From contig JAZOMF010000031.1 in the NCBI GenBank assembly GCA_045653805.1, positions 1 through 16,632 on the forward strand: a DNA stretch of 16,632 bases, written 5' to 3'. The notes beneath the pieces were generated by a model, which was not told where the DNA came from, ran no database searches, and was given only the letters and a program-made list of their open reading frames with translations. Made by a program: the position numbers and the translations under genes. Below, piece after piece: positions 1 through 5,367 of this stretch. Position 1 is the first letter of the stretch, and the number at the start of each line of letters is the position of its first letter. Origin of the DNA: SVTX01 sp045653805. Its GTDB lineage: Bacteria > Bacillota > Clostridia > Oscillospirales > CAG-272.

Positions 1-2088
1 AGCGTCGGCATAGCCGAGTCTCTTGTCGGGATGGGGTGCGAAGAGAATCATCTTGTAAGCAGGCGCATCGGCGCAGGGCTTGATGCCCGGGGAAACACCG
101 AAAATCCAATCGGAAACCGCACCATATGCGTAGTGGTTAAAGGAGTTCATGTCGGTGCTCCAGAAGCTGCCGTCCTCCTTGAGGCTGTTCCAATGCTCCC
201 ACATGGTGGTTGCGCCGTGGCAAACCGAATAGAGCCAAGAGGGGTTCTTCTCCTGGAAGAGAAGCTCGTAAGCGAGGTCACAGTAGCCGTTATCGGAAAG
301 CGCGTGGAGAATGTAGGGAGTGCCGAGGAATCCCGTAGTCATTCTGTTGCCGTTTGCCTTTATCATTTCCGCAAGCTTTGCGGCGATTGCAGGACGCTCC
401 TCATCGGTACAGAGATTGAAATTGAGAATAAGCACCAGAGCGGTCTGGGTCATACCGAGACGGGTGGTGTCGATGGGTTGTTTGCCTCCGCGATAAGGAT
501 CAACGAACTCGGTGTAGGGGAATTCCTTCTTGGGCATGCCGTTTTCCATAAAATACTCGCGGAAAGCCTTAACTACGTTAGCGTAAAGCTCACGATATTC
601 GTCAACGTTCTCGCCTAAAATCTCGCCTGCCTTGATAACGAGAGAGGTGGAATATGCGAAGAACGCGCTTGCTATAAGGTCGTTGGAGGTTGCGCCGATA
701 TAGGAATCCTGACCGTCATCCATAGCAAGCCAGTCGCCGTAATGAAGGCCGCCAAGCCACAAATATTCCTCAGGTCCTGCGCTTCTTTGATATCCAACCC
801 ACTTTTTCATAATGGGAAACCATTTTTTAAGGTCGGATTTATTGCCGTAAGCCTGATAGAGCTGCCAGGGAGCAATACATGCCACGTCGCCCCAACCTGC
901 GGAAATTCTCGACGTTCTGCCCTTATATGCGGCAGGAATAACGCCGCCAACTGCACCGCCTTCCACCGGCTCAAGCTCCACGTCTCTCATCCACTTTTGG
1001 AAGAATCTTTCAACGTCGAAGTTGATAGCGGCAGTGCGGCAGAATACCTGCGTGTCGCCCGTCCAACCGAGACGCTCGTCTCTCTGGGGGCAGTCGGTGG
1101 GGATATCAAGGTAGTTGGACTTGTGACCCCAAATAACGTTATGGTAAAGCTGATTTATCTTCTCGTTTCCACAGTGATAATAGCCCGTGCGCTTCATTTC
1201 CGAGTGAACCACGATAGCGCGGAAATCGTTAACGTCAACGGTCTCAAATGGATATTCTACAAGCTTTATGTATCTGAATCCCTGGAAGCAATAGGTGGGC
1301 TTGAAAATATCCTCTCCGCCCGAGCAAACGTAAATATTTTCGTTTCTTGCGGTGCGGTAGTTGGCGTTGTAGAAGTTGCCCTCGCTGTCAAGCACCTCTG
1401 CGTGGTGCATAACGATACGGTCGCCGCGGTTCGCCTTGATCTTGACCTCAACGTAGCCTGTCATATTCTGACCGAAGTCGATAACAAGCTCGCCCTTGGG
1501 TGTTCTGATAACCTCTACGGGTGCAAGTCGCTCGTTTTCAACTATCCATTCGCCGTCCTGTGCTTCAAGAGCTATATCCTTTTCAAATTTAACGGCTTTA
1601 CCGAGAAATTCGATAGGCGCGGTCATATCAACGGTCTCGCCCATATAAAGCTCGGTGGAGGTAACGGGGGTAGAGTAGCAATCCCAGCTTTCATCGGTGA
1701 TTATTTTACACACCTCGCCGTCTTCGTATTCCACGGTGATAGAAGCGTTAAGTCCTACCGCGTCGCCGAGAAAATGATTAAGACCGCCGTAACCCAAGTA
1801 GCTGACACCCCAGCCCTGACCAACTCCAAACTCAAAAGTATCGTTGCCTGTGAGCATGTCGGTTACGTCGTAGGTCTGATAAAGGATTCTGTTATTAAAG
1901 CTTGTCCAGCCGGGGGCAAGAACAGCCTTTCCAACCTTCTCTCCGTTTACCGAAAACTTGTAAACACCGATGCTGGTTGCATTGACAACGGCTTTTTTGA
2001 TAGCCTTGTCAGCCTTAAAATTAAAAGTGAAGTTAACTGCCGCCACGCCCATGTCACGGGGAGCGGTGATCCAATTTCCGAGAGTCAT
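1..2088 (-). CDS. alpha-L-rhamnosidase, glycoside hydrolase family 78 (C-terminus cut by window edge)
   Basis: The enzyme releases terminal alpha-L-rhamnose from plant glycosides or polysaccharides by an inverting mechanism. Reading leftwards gives 696 residues without a stop, running off the window. The ATG at 2086-2088 follows GGAGG with 8 bases between. There is no signal peptide, so the enzyme is probably cytoplasmic and acts on imported oligosaccharides or glycosides. The N-terminal lectin-like domain shows LAPGWTSFNNRILYQTYDVT (about residues 57-76). The (alpha/alpha)6 catalytic domain shows DIPTDCPQRDERLGWTGD at 328-345, with Glu338 as the expected general acid, and TTMWEHW near 627-633, with Glu631 as the expected general base. 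Known full-length members are usually 850-1000 residues, so the end of the catalytic barrel region and the C-terminal beta domain lie outside. No transporter or other rhamnose gene is visible here. The family call is secure; the exact substrate is unknown. Confidence 0.95.
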   Translation of the reverse strand, partial: MTLGNWITAPRDMGVAAVNFTFNFKADKAIKKAVVNATSIGVYKFSVNGEKVGKAVLAPGWTSFNNRILYQTYDVTDMLTGNDTFEFGVGQGWGVSYLGYGGLNHFLGDAVGLNASITVEYEDGEVCKIITDESWDCYSTPVTSTELYMGETVDMTAPIEFLGKAVKFEKDIALEAQDGEWIVENERLAPVEVIRTPKGELVIDFGQNMTGYVEVKIKANRGDRIVMHHAEVLDSEGNFYNANYRTARNENIYVCSGGEDIFKPTYCFQGFRYIKLVEYPFETVDVNDFRAIVVHSEMKRTGYYHCGNEKINQLYHNVIWGHKSNYLDIPTDCPQRDERLGWTGDTQVFCRTAAINFDVERFFQKWMRDVELEPVEGGAVGGVIPAAYKGRTSRISAGWGDVACIAPWQLYQAYGNKSDLKKWFPIMKKWVGYQRSAGPEEYLWLGGLHYGDWLAMDDGQDSYIGATSNDLIASAFFAYSTSLVIKAGEILGENVDEYRELYANVVKAFREYFMENGMPKKEFPYTEFVDPYRGGKQPIDTTRLGMTQTALVLILNFNLCTDEERPAIAAKLAEMIKANGNRMTTGFLGTPYILHALSDNGYCDLAYELLFQEKNPSWLYSVCHGATTMWEHWNSLKEDGSFWSTDMNSFNHYAYGAVSDWIFGVSPGIKPCADAPAYKMILFAPHPDKRLGYADA

Positions 2089-2108
2089 ATTTATATCCTC
2101 CATTATGA

Positions 2109-2140
2109 TTTGATCAAAATTTTTGAGCTTTACTCAAAAA
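2109..2140. promoter_or_regulatory. two palindromes upstream of the rhamnosidase (candidate operator)
   Basis: Just upstream of the rhamnosidase ribosome binding site are a perfect 10-bp palindrome TTTGATCAAA (2109-2118) and, one base further, a perfect 8-bp inverted repeat TTTTTGAG / CTCAAAAA (2120-2127 and 2133-2140) with a 5-base spacer. They lie between the terminator of the upstream gene and the start codon, where a sugar-responsive repressor would bind. No convincing -35/-10 pair could be placed beside them, and AT-rich DNA yields short palindromes by chance, so the operator reading is an inference. Confidence 0.3.
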
Positions 2141-2149
2141 ACATAAGCA

Positions 2150-2189
2150 TTTAAAATTCAAATGAGGCAAGCGACTGCTTGCCTCATTT
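2150..2189 (-). terminator. intrinsic terminator of the 96-residue gene
   Basis: A perfect 13-bp stem (arms 2160-2172 and 2177-2189) closes a 4-base loop. Read leftwards it is followed by a broken U tract (TTTGAATTTTAAA). It sits 30 bases after the stop of the small gene at 2219-2509 and separates that gene from the rhamnosidase. Confidence 0.75.
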
Positions 2190-2218
2190 AACATACACTT
2201 ATGACAAGCGTATCGCTA

Positions 2219-2509
2219 TTAATTTTCTGTAAGGAACTTTTCGTACCAGAAGATACCGTAGGTAAAGGCATCATACATGCCTTCCTTATCAGCCTGCTTT
2301 AAAATCTTGCCGCTTTCAGACTCAAGAATCTGAATCAATATTTTTCCGGGAACCTTTTGTCCTTCCTTTTCAACGTAGGACATGATCTCGAAAATGAGAA
2401 CGCATCTCTCGGAAAAGTCGCCGTAGCAAATGGTGTCTTTTTCTCTGACGAGGGGTCTGTTCTTATAGTAGAGTACGTTGCCCTTGACCTGCTGACGATT
2501 ATCTGCCAT
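2219..2509 (-). CDS. small conserved-looking protein of unknown function (96 aa)
   Basis: I do not recognise a function. The protein has 96 residues, is mixed in charge, and has no signal peptide, membrane segment or cysteine-pair motif. The N-terminal part reads YYKNRPLVREKDTICYGDFS (about residues 14-33), followed by an alternating hydrophobic stretch (RCVLIFEIMSYV) and a lysine-rich, probably helical second half. From memory, Clostridia carry uncharacterised proteins of similar size with a 'Y.(G/N)(R/K)PLVR....I.YG..S' opening, and this may be one of them. The gene is very probably real: its ATG follows AGGTGA at good spacing, a near-consensus promoter lies upstream at 2564-2592, and a strong terminator follows. 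It stands alone between tmcAL and the rhamnosidase, all on the same strand. Confidence 0.75.
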   Translation of the reverse strand: MADNRQQVKGNVLYYKNRPLVREKDTICYGDFSERCVLIFEIMSYVEKEGQKVPGKILIQILESESGKILKQADKEGMYDAFTYGIFWYEKFLTEN

Positions 2510-2563
2510 TATATATCACCTGCTTCGATCGCTCGAAATCCTTTCACAAATTATCAATAATAG

Positions 2564-2592
2564 ATTATAACATATAATTATTCTCAAGTCAA
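2564..2592 (-). promoter_or_regulatory. sigma-A-type promoter of the 96-residue gene
   Basis: On the minus strand TTGACT (2587-2592) and TATAAT (2564-2569) are separated by exactly 17 bases, with a TGT extended -10 element just before TATAAT. Transcription would start about 45 bases upstream of the ATG. Because of this promoter, the small gene need not depend on read-through from tmcAL. Confidence 0.85.
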
Positions 2593-2628
2593 CATAAAAT
2601 TGTTAAAGTTTTCGGTTAATTTACAATT

Positions 2629-3837
2629 TCATTCCATATAAGGGTGTTTTTTGAGAAAATAATCGAATTTTGCACCGCAGGGCATAGCCGAAGAGTAGAG
2701 CGAGTCAGAGAGTCGCAAAATGTCGGTGCAGCATCCCTCGGGGGCGTCTGCGGGCTTTGTAACTATGGGGAAAATGGCGGTTTTTCTTATCTCGGAGAGG
2801 TGTTTTCTTCCTATGTCGCTTGCGGCAAGTAGCGTGGTAAACACAGGGAGCGAATCTTCAAAAATATCCGAAACGCCTATCATCGAGAAGAGAATTACGC
2901 GGTTTATTCGCGCGTCGGTGTATCTTGAATTATATGCGCTCTCTAAAAGCTCTTCAAGGGTTGAAGAGAGCTTGGCGCAGTTGCAAAGTCGATCAATAAT
3001 TCCGCAACCGTCGCAGGCAACGTGATCGCCGCCGCCCGACTTTTTGATAGCTCTCGCCACGATCTCGTCGGGAGATAAAAGCTTGAAAAAGCTGAGAATA
3101 TCCGAGCCTATCTCGTCTATGAATACGGGCGCAGTGCCGCTTTTTTGAGCCGCACTAAGCGTTTCGAGAGCCGCCGCAGGAAGATAGTGGTCGGGAAGAG
3201 CGGCAAAGCCCTCGGAAGAGTCTTTTACCGTCTTTCTCACGGCGGTAGCACTGGGAAAACTGCCCGTGAGAGCACTTTCATTAAATGCCGCGCCCTCTCT
3301 CTTGATGGGGAAAACGTCCATTTTGAGTCCCTGTCGCTTGATGGCGGCAATATAGGAGACTGCGAGAATGTCGTTGGAAAGCAGAGCAACATCGTCGCCC
3401 AAATGCGCCTTCAAAAGCTCGAAAAATGACTTCGCCGAGCCTTGAGCCTTGCTCGTTTCGGTGTAAGCCTTTACGAAATCCTCGGATAGTACCGCATCCG
3501 CCGCGCGACCGAGCAGAGTGATGTCTGCGCTCTCGCTACCAAAGGAAATGGTGTCGCATCCGAGACTTGAGAGCAGATGTACCCCTGCGCGACAAAAGCC
3601 TTCTGCCGAAAGGGATGAATAGGGAAAGGGAAGCTCAATCACTATGTCTGCGCCGGACTTGATTGCACTCTCTGCGCGAGTGTATTTGTCGGCAATAGTC
3701 AATTCTCCGCGCTGTGAAAAATTGCCGCTCATAGCGCAAATTATCACCTCTGCGCCATTATGCCGCAGAATGTCTATCTGCCGCAGGTGCCCCGTGTGAA
3801 AAGGGTTGTATTCGCAAACGATTCCAACTGTTTTCAT
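2629..3837 (-). CDS. tmcAL: tRNA(Met) cytidine acetate ligase TmcAL
   Basis: TmcAL (YlbM in Bacillus) makes N4-acetylcytidine at the wobble position of elongator tRNA-Met from acetate and ATP, through an acetyl-adenylate. The protein has 402 residues, close to the family's usual 390-415. It opens with the nucleotidyltransferase signature EYNPFHTGH (residues 9-17, HxGH), followed by AMSGNFSQRGE (35-45) and IVIELPFPYSSLSAEGF (65-81). The second nucleotide-binding motif SATAVR is at 196-201, and SRYTDARINR comes later. The ATG at 3835-3837 follows AAAGGAG, and a strong promoter lies at 3869-3897. An oddity is a cysteine group at residues 275, 278, 285 and 287, where I remember the family usually having a Glu-Gly-Leu-Glu-type segment. 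The gene is divergent from yceD-rpmF. No clear terminator was seen after the stop, only an AU-rich weak hairpin. Confidence 0.95.
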   Translation of the reverse strand: MKTVGIVCEYNPFHTGHLRQIDILRHNGAEVIICAMSGNFSQRGELTIADKYTRAESAIKSGADIVIELPFPYSSLSAEGFCRAGVHLLSSLGCDTISFGSESADITLLGRAADAVLSEDFVKAYTETSKAQGSAKSFFELLKAHLGDDVALLSNDILAVSYIAAIKRQGLKMDVFPIKREGAAFNESALTGSFPSATAVRKTVKDSSEGFAALPDHYLPAAALETLSAAQKSGTAPVFIDEIGSDILSFFKLLSPDEIVARAIKKSGGGDHVACDGCGIIDRLCNCAKLSSTLEELLESAYNSRYTDARINRVILFSMIGVSDIFEDSLPVFTTLLAASDIGRKHLSEIRKTAIFPIVTKPADAPEGCCTDILRLSDSLYSSAMPCGAKFDYFLKKHPYME

Positions 3838-3868
3838 GAGTTTCTCCTTTCTCGTTTTTTACCTTATA

Positions 3869-3897
3869 AGTATATCATTTTTTTCTCGGCGTGTCAA
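3869..3897 (-). promoter_or_regulatory. promoter of tmcAL
   Basis: On the minus strand the -35 TTGACA (3892-3897) and the -10 TATACT (3869-3874) are 17 bases apart. The start codon of tmcAL is about 30 bases downstream of the -10. Confidence 0.85.
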
Positions 3898-3920
3898 GAG
3901 ATAAAGAAAAGTATAAAAAG

Positions 3921-3936
3921 TTGAAAATATTTTCAA
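3921..3936. promoter_or_regulatory. perfect 16-bp palindrome between divergent promoters
   Basis: TTGAAAATATTTTCAA is self-complementary over all 16 bases. It sits near the middle of the 68-bp space between the -35 boxes of tmcAL and yceD, where one bound protein could affect both. A-rich runs on its right may also serve as an UP element for the yceD promoter. No known regulator box is matched with confidence. Confidence 0.4.
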
Positions 3937-3965
3937 AAAATCCCCTCGAAAAATGAAAAAAACTC

Positions 3966-3994
3966 TTGACAAATCGCATTTTATTATGTATAAT
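3966..3994 (+). promoter_or_regulatory. promoter of yceD-rpmF
   Basis: Consensus -35 TTGACA (3966-3971) and -10 TATAAT (3989-3994) are separated by 17 bases. Start is expected near 4001, leaving a leader of about 37 bases. This is one of the strongest promoters in the window, fitting a ribosomal protein operon. Confidence 0.9.
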
Positions 3995-4037
3995 AATTAA
4001 AGTCGCGTTTTATGTCTTGATGAAGGGTGGTTTTTGT

Positions 4038-4553
4038 ATGAAATTGGACGTAGGTCCTCTTCTCAGAGGAGAGAAAAACCGAATAACCTTTGAATACAAG
4101 CTTGAACCCATCCCCATGGACAGAGTCAGCTTCAAGGACGACGCTCACGTTTCGGGAGAGATCACCGACAGTGCAGGGTACATGCAACTGAAGGCTCAGG
4201 CTCAGCTTGCGTATGAGGCCGAGTGCGATAGGTGTCTTGATACCGTTGAGGGCGAATTCGTGCTTGACTTTGAAAGAGTGGTAGCCGACGAGGGTACGCT
4301 TACCGAGGAACAGATCGAGGACAACGTTGATGAGTACGTTATCGTTGAAAACGGACGTCTCGATATCGACGAGCAGCTTGCAGAAGCGCTCCTCCTTGAT
4401 TTCCCCCGTAAGATACTTTGCTCCGAGGATTGCCCCGGACTTTGCCCCAAGTGCGGAAAATCTCTCAAGGGTGGCGACTGCGGTTGCCCCAAGAAGGAGA
4501 TCGACCCGAGACTTGCGGTTCTTGCTCAGCTTTTGAACAAGGAAGACAAATAA
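4038..4553 (+). CDS. yceD: YceD/DUF177 family protein (23S rRNA accumulation)
   Basis: YceD-family proteins are small, metal-site-bearing proteins linked to 23S rRNA accumulation and large-subunit assembly, and are nearly always encoded just before rpmF, as here. The 171-residue product shows the family cysteine pair CDRC (63-66) and a C-terminal cysteine-rich segment with C128, C132, C136, C139, C148 and C150 (CPGLCPKCG, then GDCGC), which looks like a zinc site. The ending IDPRLAVLAQLLN is also typical. I chose the ATG at 4038 because it begins the conserved part (MKLDVGPLLRGE) and follows an AAGGGTGG ribosome binding site. A longer open frame back to 3966 overlaps the promoter and cannot be translated from it, and the ATG at 4020 has no ribosome binding site. 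Confidence 0.92.
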   Translation: MKLDVGPLLRGEKNRITFEYKLEPIPMDRVSFKDDAHVSGEITDSAGYMQLKAQAQLAYEAECDRCLDTVEGEFVLDFERVVADEGTLTEEQIEDNVDEYVIVENGRLDIDEQLAEALLLDFPRKILCSEDCPGLCPKCGKSLKGGDCGCPKKEIDPRLAVLAQLLNKEDK

Positions 4554-4628
4554 ACGCCCCAAAAAAGTTAAAAAATAATTTATTTATATTCGGTTTCGCA
4601 AAAAGCGATTCCGAGAGGAGGTTTCACA

Positions 4629-4820
4629 ATGGCAGTACCGAAGAGAAAAGTGTCTAAAGCACGCAGAGATAAGAGAAGAAGCAACAACTCCAAGCTCACT
4701 ATGCCCGGACTTGTTAAGTGCTCCAACCCCGCTTGCACCGAGATGCTCAAGCCCCACTGCGTATGCAAGGTTTGCGGTTTCTACAACGGCAAGAAGGTTC
4801 TCAACGTAAAAGAGGCTTAA
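4629..4820 (+). CDS. rpmF: 50S ribosomal protein L32, zinc-binding form
   Basis: This is a structural protein of the large ribosomal subunit. The 63-residue product has the hallmark start MAVPKRKVSKARRDKRRS and a zinc-type cysteine ribbon. C46 and C49 form the usual C-x2-C pair, but the first pair is C31 and C36 (C-x4-C) instead of the common C-x2-C, and there is an extra C44. From the second cysteine to C46 the spacing is the normal one, so the two added residues lie inside the first knuckle. The ATG follows AGGAGG. The gene lies 75 bases after yceD in the same transcript and is followed at once by a terminator, so plsX/fab genes, which often follow rpmF in Bacillota, are absent here. Confidence 0.97.
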   Translation: MAVPKRKVSKARRDKRRSNNSKLTMPGLVKCSNPACTEMLKPHCVCKVCGFYNGKKVLNVKEA

Positions 4821-4838
4821 TTGACACACAAGCAGAAA

Positions 4839-4877
4839 TAAAAAGGAATTCCGTATGGGATTCCTTTTTATTTTTTT
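4839..4877 (+). terminator. intrinsic terminator of yceD-rpmF
   Basis: An 11-bp perfect stem (4839-4849 with 4860-4870) is extended inwards by three further pairs including one G-U, leaving a GTAT loop. It is followed by a run of seven T after 4870. The stop codon of rpmF is 19 bases upstream. Confidence 0.9.
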
Positions 4878-4924
4878 AGTAGTTCAAATTTTGATTTGTC
4901 GGGGAGACGCGATGCCTCCGGCGG

Positions 4925-4948
4925 CAAGCTTTTTAGGGAAAAAGCTTG
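4925..4948. repeat. perfect 10-bp-arm hairpin
   Basis: CAAGCTTTTT (4925-4934) and AAAAAGCTTG (4939-4948) are exact complements around a 4-base loop AGGG. No T tract follows on either strand, so it does not look like a terminator. Confidence 0.7.
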
Positions 4949-5069
4949 GCAAAAACCTTCAACCAAATTGGGTGGAAGATGTAGCCGAAAGAGTTATAAA
5001 ATCGTGAAGATTTAAATCTAAACCAATTTGCTATCGTGTTGCAAGTATAACTTTACCTTTTAAACAAAT

Positions 5070-5094
5070 GGGGTTGGGGGTCACGGGGGAGGGG
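5070..5094 (+). other. G-quadruplex motif (four runs of 4-5 G)
   Basis: Four G runs of lengths 4, 5, 5 and 4 (5070-5073, 5076-5080, 5085-5089, 5091-5094) are separated by loops of 2, 4 and 1 bases. This exceeds the usual G3+N1-7 definition of an intramolecular quadruplex. It stands alone in otherwise AT-rich intergenic DNA. Whether it folds in the cell is not known from sequence. Confidence 0.7.
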
Positions 5095-5100
5095 ATGTTT

Positions 5101-5152
5101 TAAAAATCCGCCTTTGATTTGATAGCAACAATCGTTTTTGTGCGGATTTTTA
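5101..5152. repeat. 11-bp-arm inverted repeat with 30-base loop
   Basis: TAAAAATCCGC (5101-5111) pairs exactly with GCGGATTTTTA (5142-5152). On the plus strand the second arm ends in five T, so it could act as a weak terminator despite the long loop. The loop segment GATAGCAA (5121-5128) is also complementary to TTGCTATC at 5029-5036, so an alternative fold with upstream sequence is possible. Confidence 0.55.
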
Positions 5153-5188
5153 GAACTTACTCCTATCCACCGTGCGGCGTTTCTTTTG

Positions 5189-5222
5189 TAACTTTTCTTG
5201 TCGCTGATGACAAGAAAAGTTA
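5189..5222. repeat. perfect 14-bp-arm hairpin
   Basis: TAACTTTTCTTGTC (5189-5202) and GACAAGAAAAGTTA (5209-5222) are exact complements around a 6-base loop. It is the longest perfect stem of the gene-free region. An A run on its right gives a T tract on the minus strand, but no minus-strand gene ends here. Confidence 0.7.
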
Positions 5223-5276
5223 GTAAAAAACTCCCCGATAAACATCAATTTATCTCTACAACAATTAAAACCTATT

Positions 5277-5306
5277 TTTTGAAAAATGCTATTGCATTTT
5301 TCAAAA
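5277..5306. promoter_or_regulatory. perfect 13-bp-arm palindrome overlapping the mrp -35 (candidate operator)
   Basis: Arms TTTTGAAAAATGC (5277-5289) and GCATTTTTCAAAA (5294-5306) are exact complements around TATT. The right arm covers the probable -35 of mrp and the first part of its spacer, a classic repressor position. As RNA the stem is AU-rich and lacks a following U tract. The regulator is unknown. Confidence 0.5.
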
Positions 5307-5320
5307 TAATGGTGTATAAT
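5292..5320 (+). promoter_or_regulatory. promoter of mrp
   Basis: The consensus -10 TATAAT is at 5315-5320, with TTGCAT (5292-5297) 17 bases upstream as a weak -35. Transcription would start near 5327, giving a leader of about 40 bases. The weak -35 inside a palindrome suggests a regulated promoter. Confidence 0.7.
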
Positions 5321-5367
5321 AACCTTTGTTGAAAAAATATCTTACTATATATATTCGGGAGGCAAAA

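Larger units (their letters stand above)
4893..5247. repeat. gene-free composite element with imperfect terminal inverted repeats (MITE/REP-like candidate)
   Basis: The 547 bases between rpmF and mrp hold no credible gene. Near the left end TTTGTCGGGGAG (4895-4906) faces CTCCCCGATAAA (5231-5242), an inverted repeat with 11 of 12 bases paired; beyond a two-base insertion a further TCAA/TTGA pairs. Between these ends lie three long perfect hairpins (4925-4948, 5101-5152, 5189-5222), a 12-bp palindrome AGATTTAAATCT (5008-5019) and a G-quadruplex motif (5070-5094). This packing of structure, with no open frame, suggests a non-autonomous mobile or dispersed intergenic repeat, or a structured RNA. 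I see no clear target-site duplication. That it is repeated elsewhere in the genome is an inference. Confidence 0.4.

Noticed and set aside
31..2154. Two long plus-strand open frames (31-618 and 742-2154)
   Set aside because: They lie antisense to the GH78 rhamnosidase, whose minus-strand reading shows continuous family motifs; the plus-strand proteins show no recognisable motif and no ribosome binding sites.
2593..2628. AU-rich inverted repeat after tmcAL as a terminator
   Set aside because: Stem is almost purely A-T, has a bulge and a large loop, and lacks a clear U tract; too weak to call.
3966..4037. Longer N-terminus for the YceD-family protein
   Set aside because: The longer frame begins within the -35 box of the gene's own promoter; the conserved part and the ribosome binding site point to 4038.
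5326..5367. Longer N-terminus for Mrp from a TTG codon
   Set aside because: The TTG is at the expected transcription start and has no ribosome binding site; GGGAGG precedes the ATG at 5368.
4821..5367. CRISPR array or riboswitch in the gene-free region
   Set aside because: No evenly spaced direct repeats are present, and no known riboswitch core was recognised; the structure is a set of separate hairpins.
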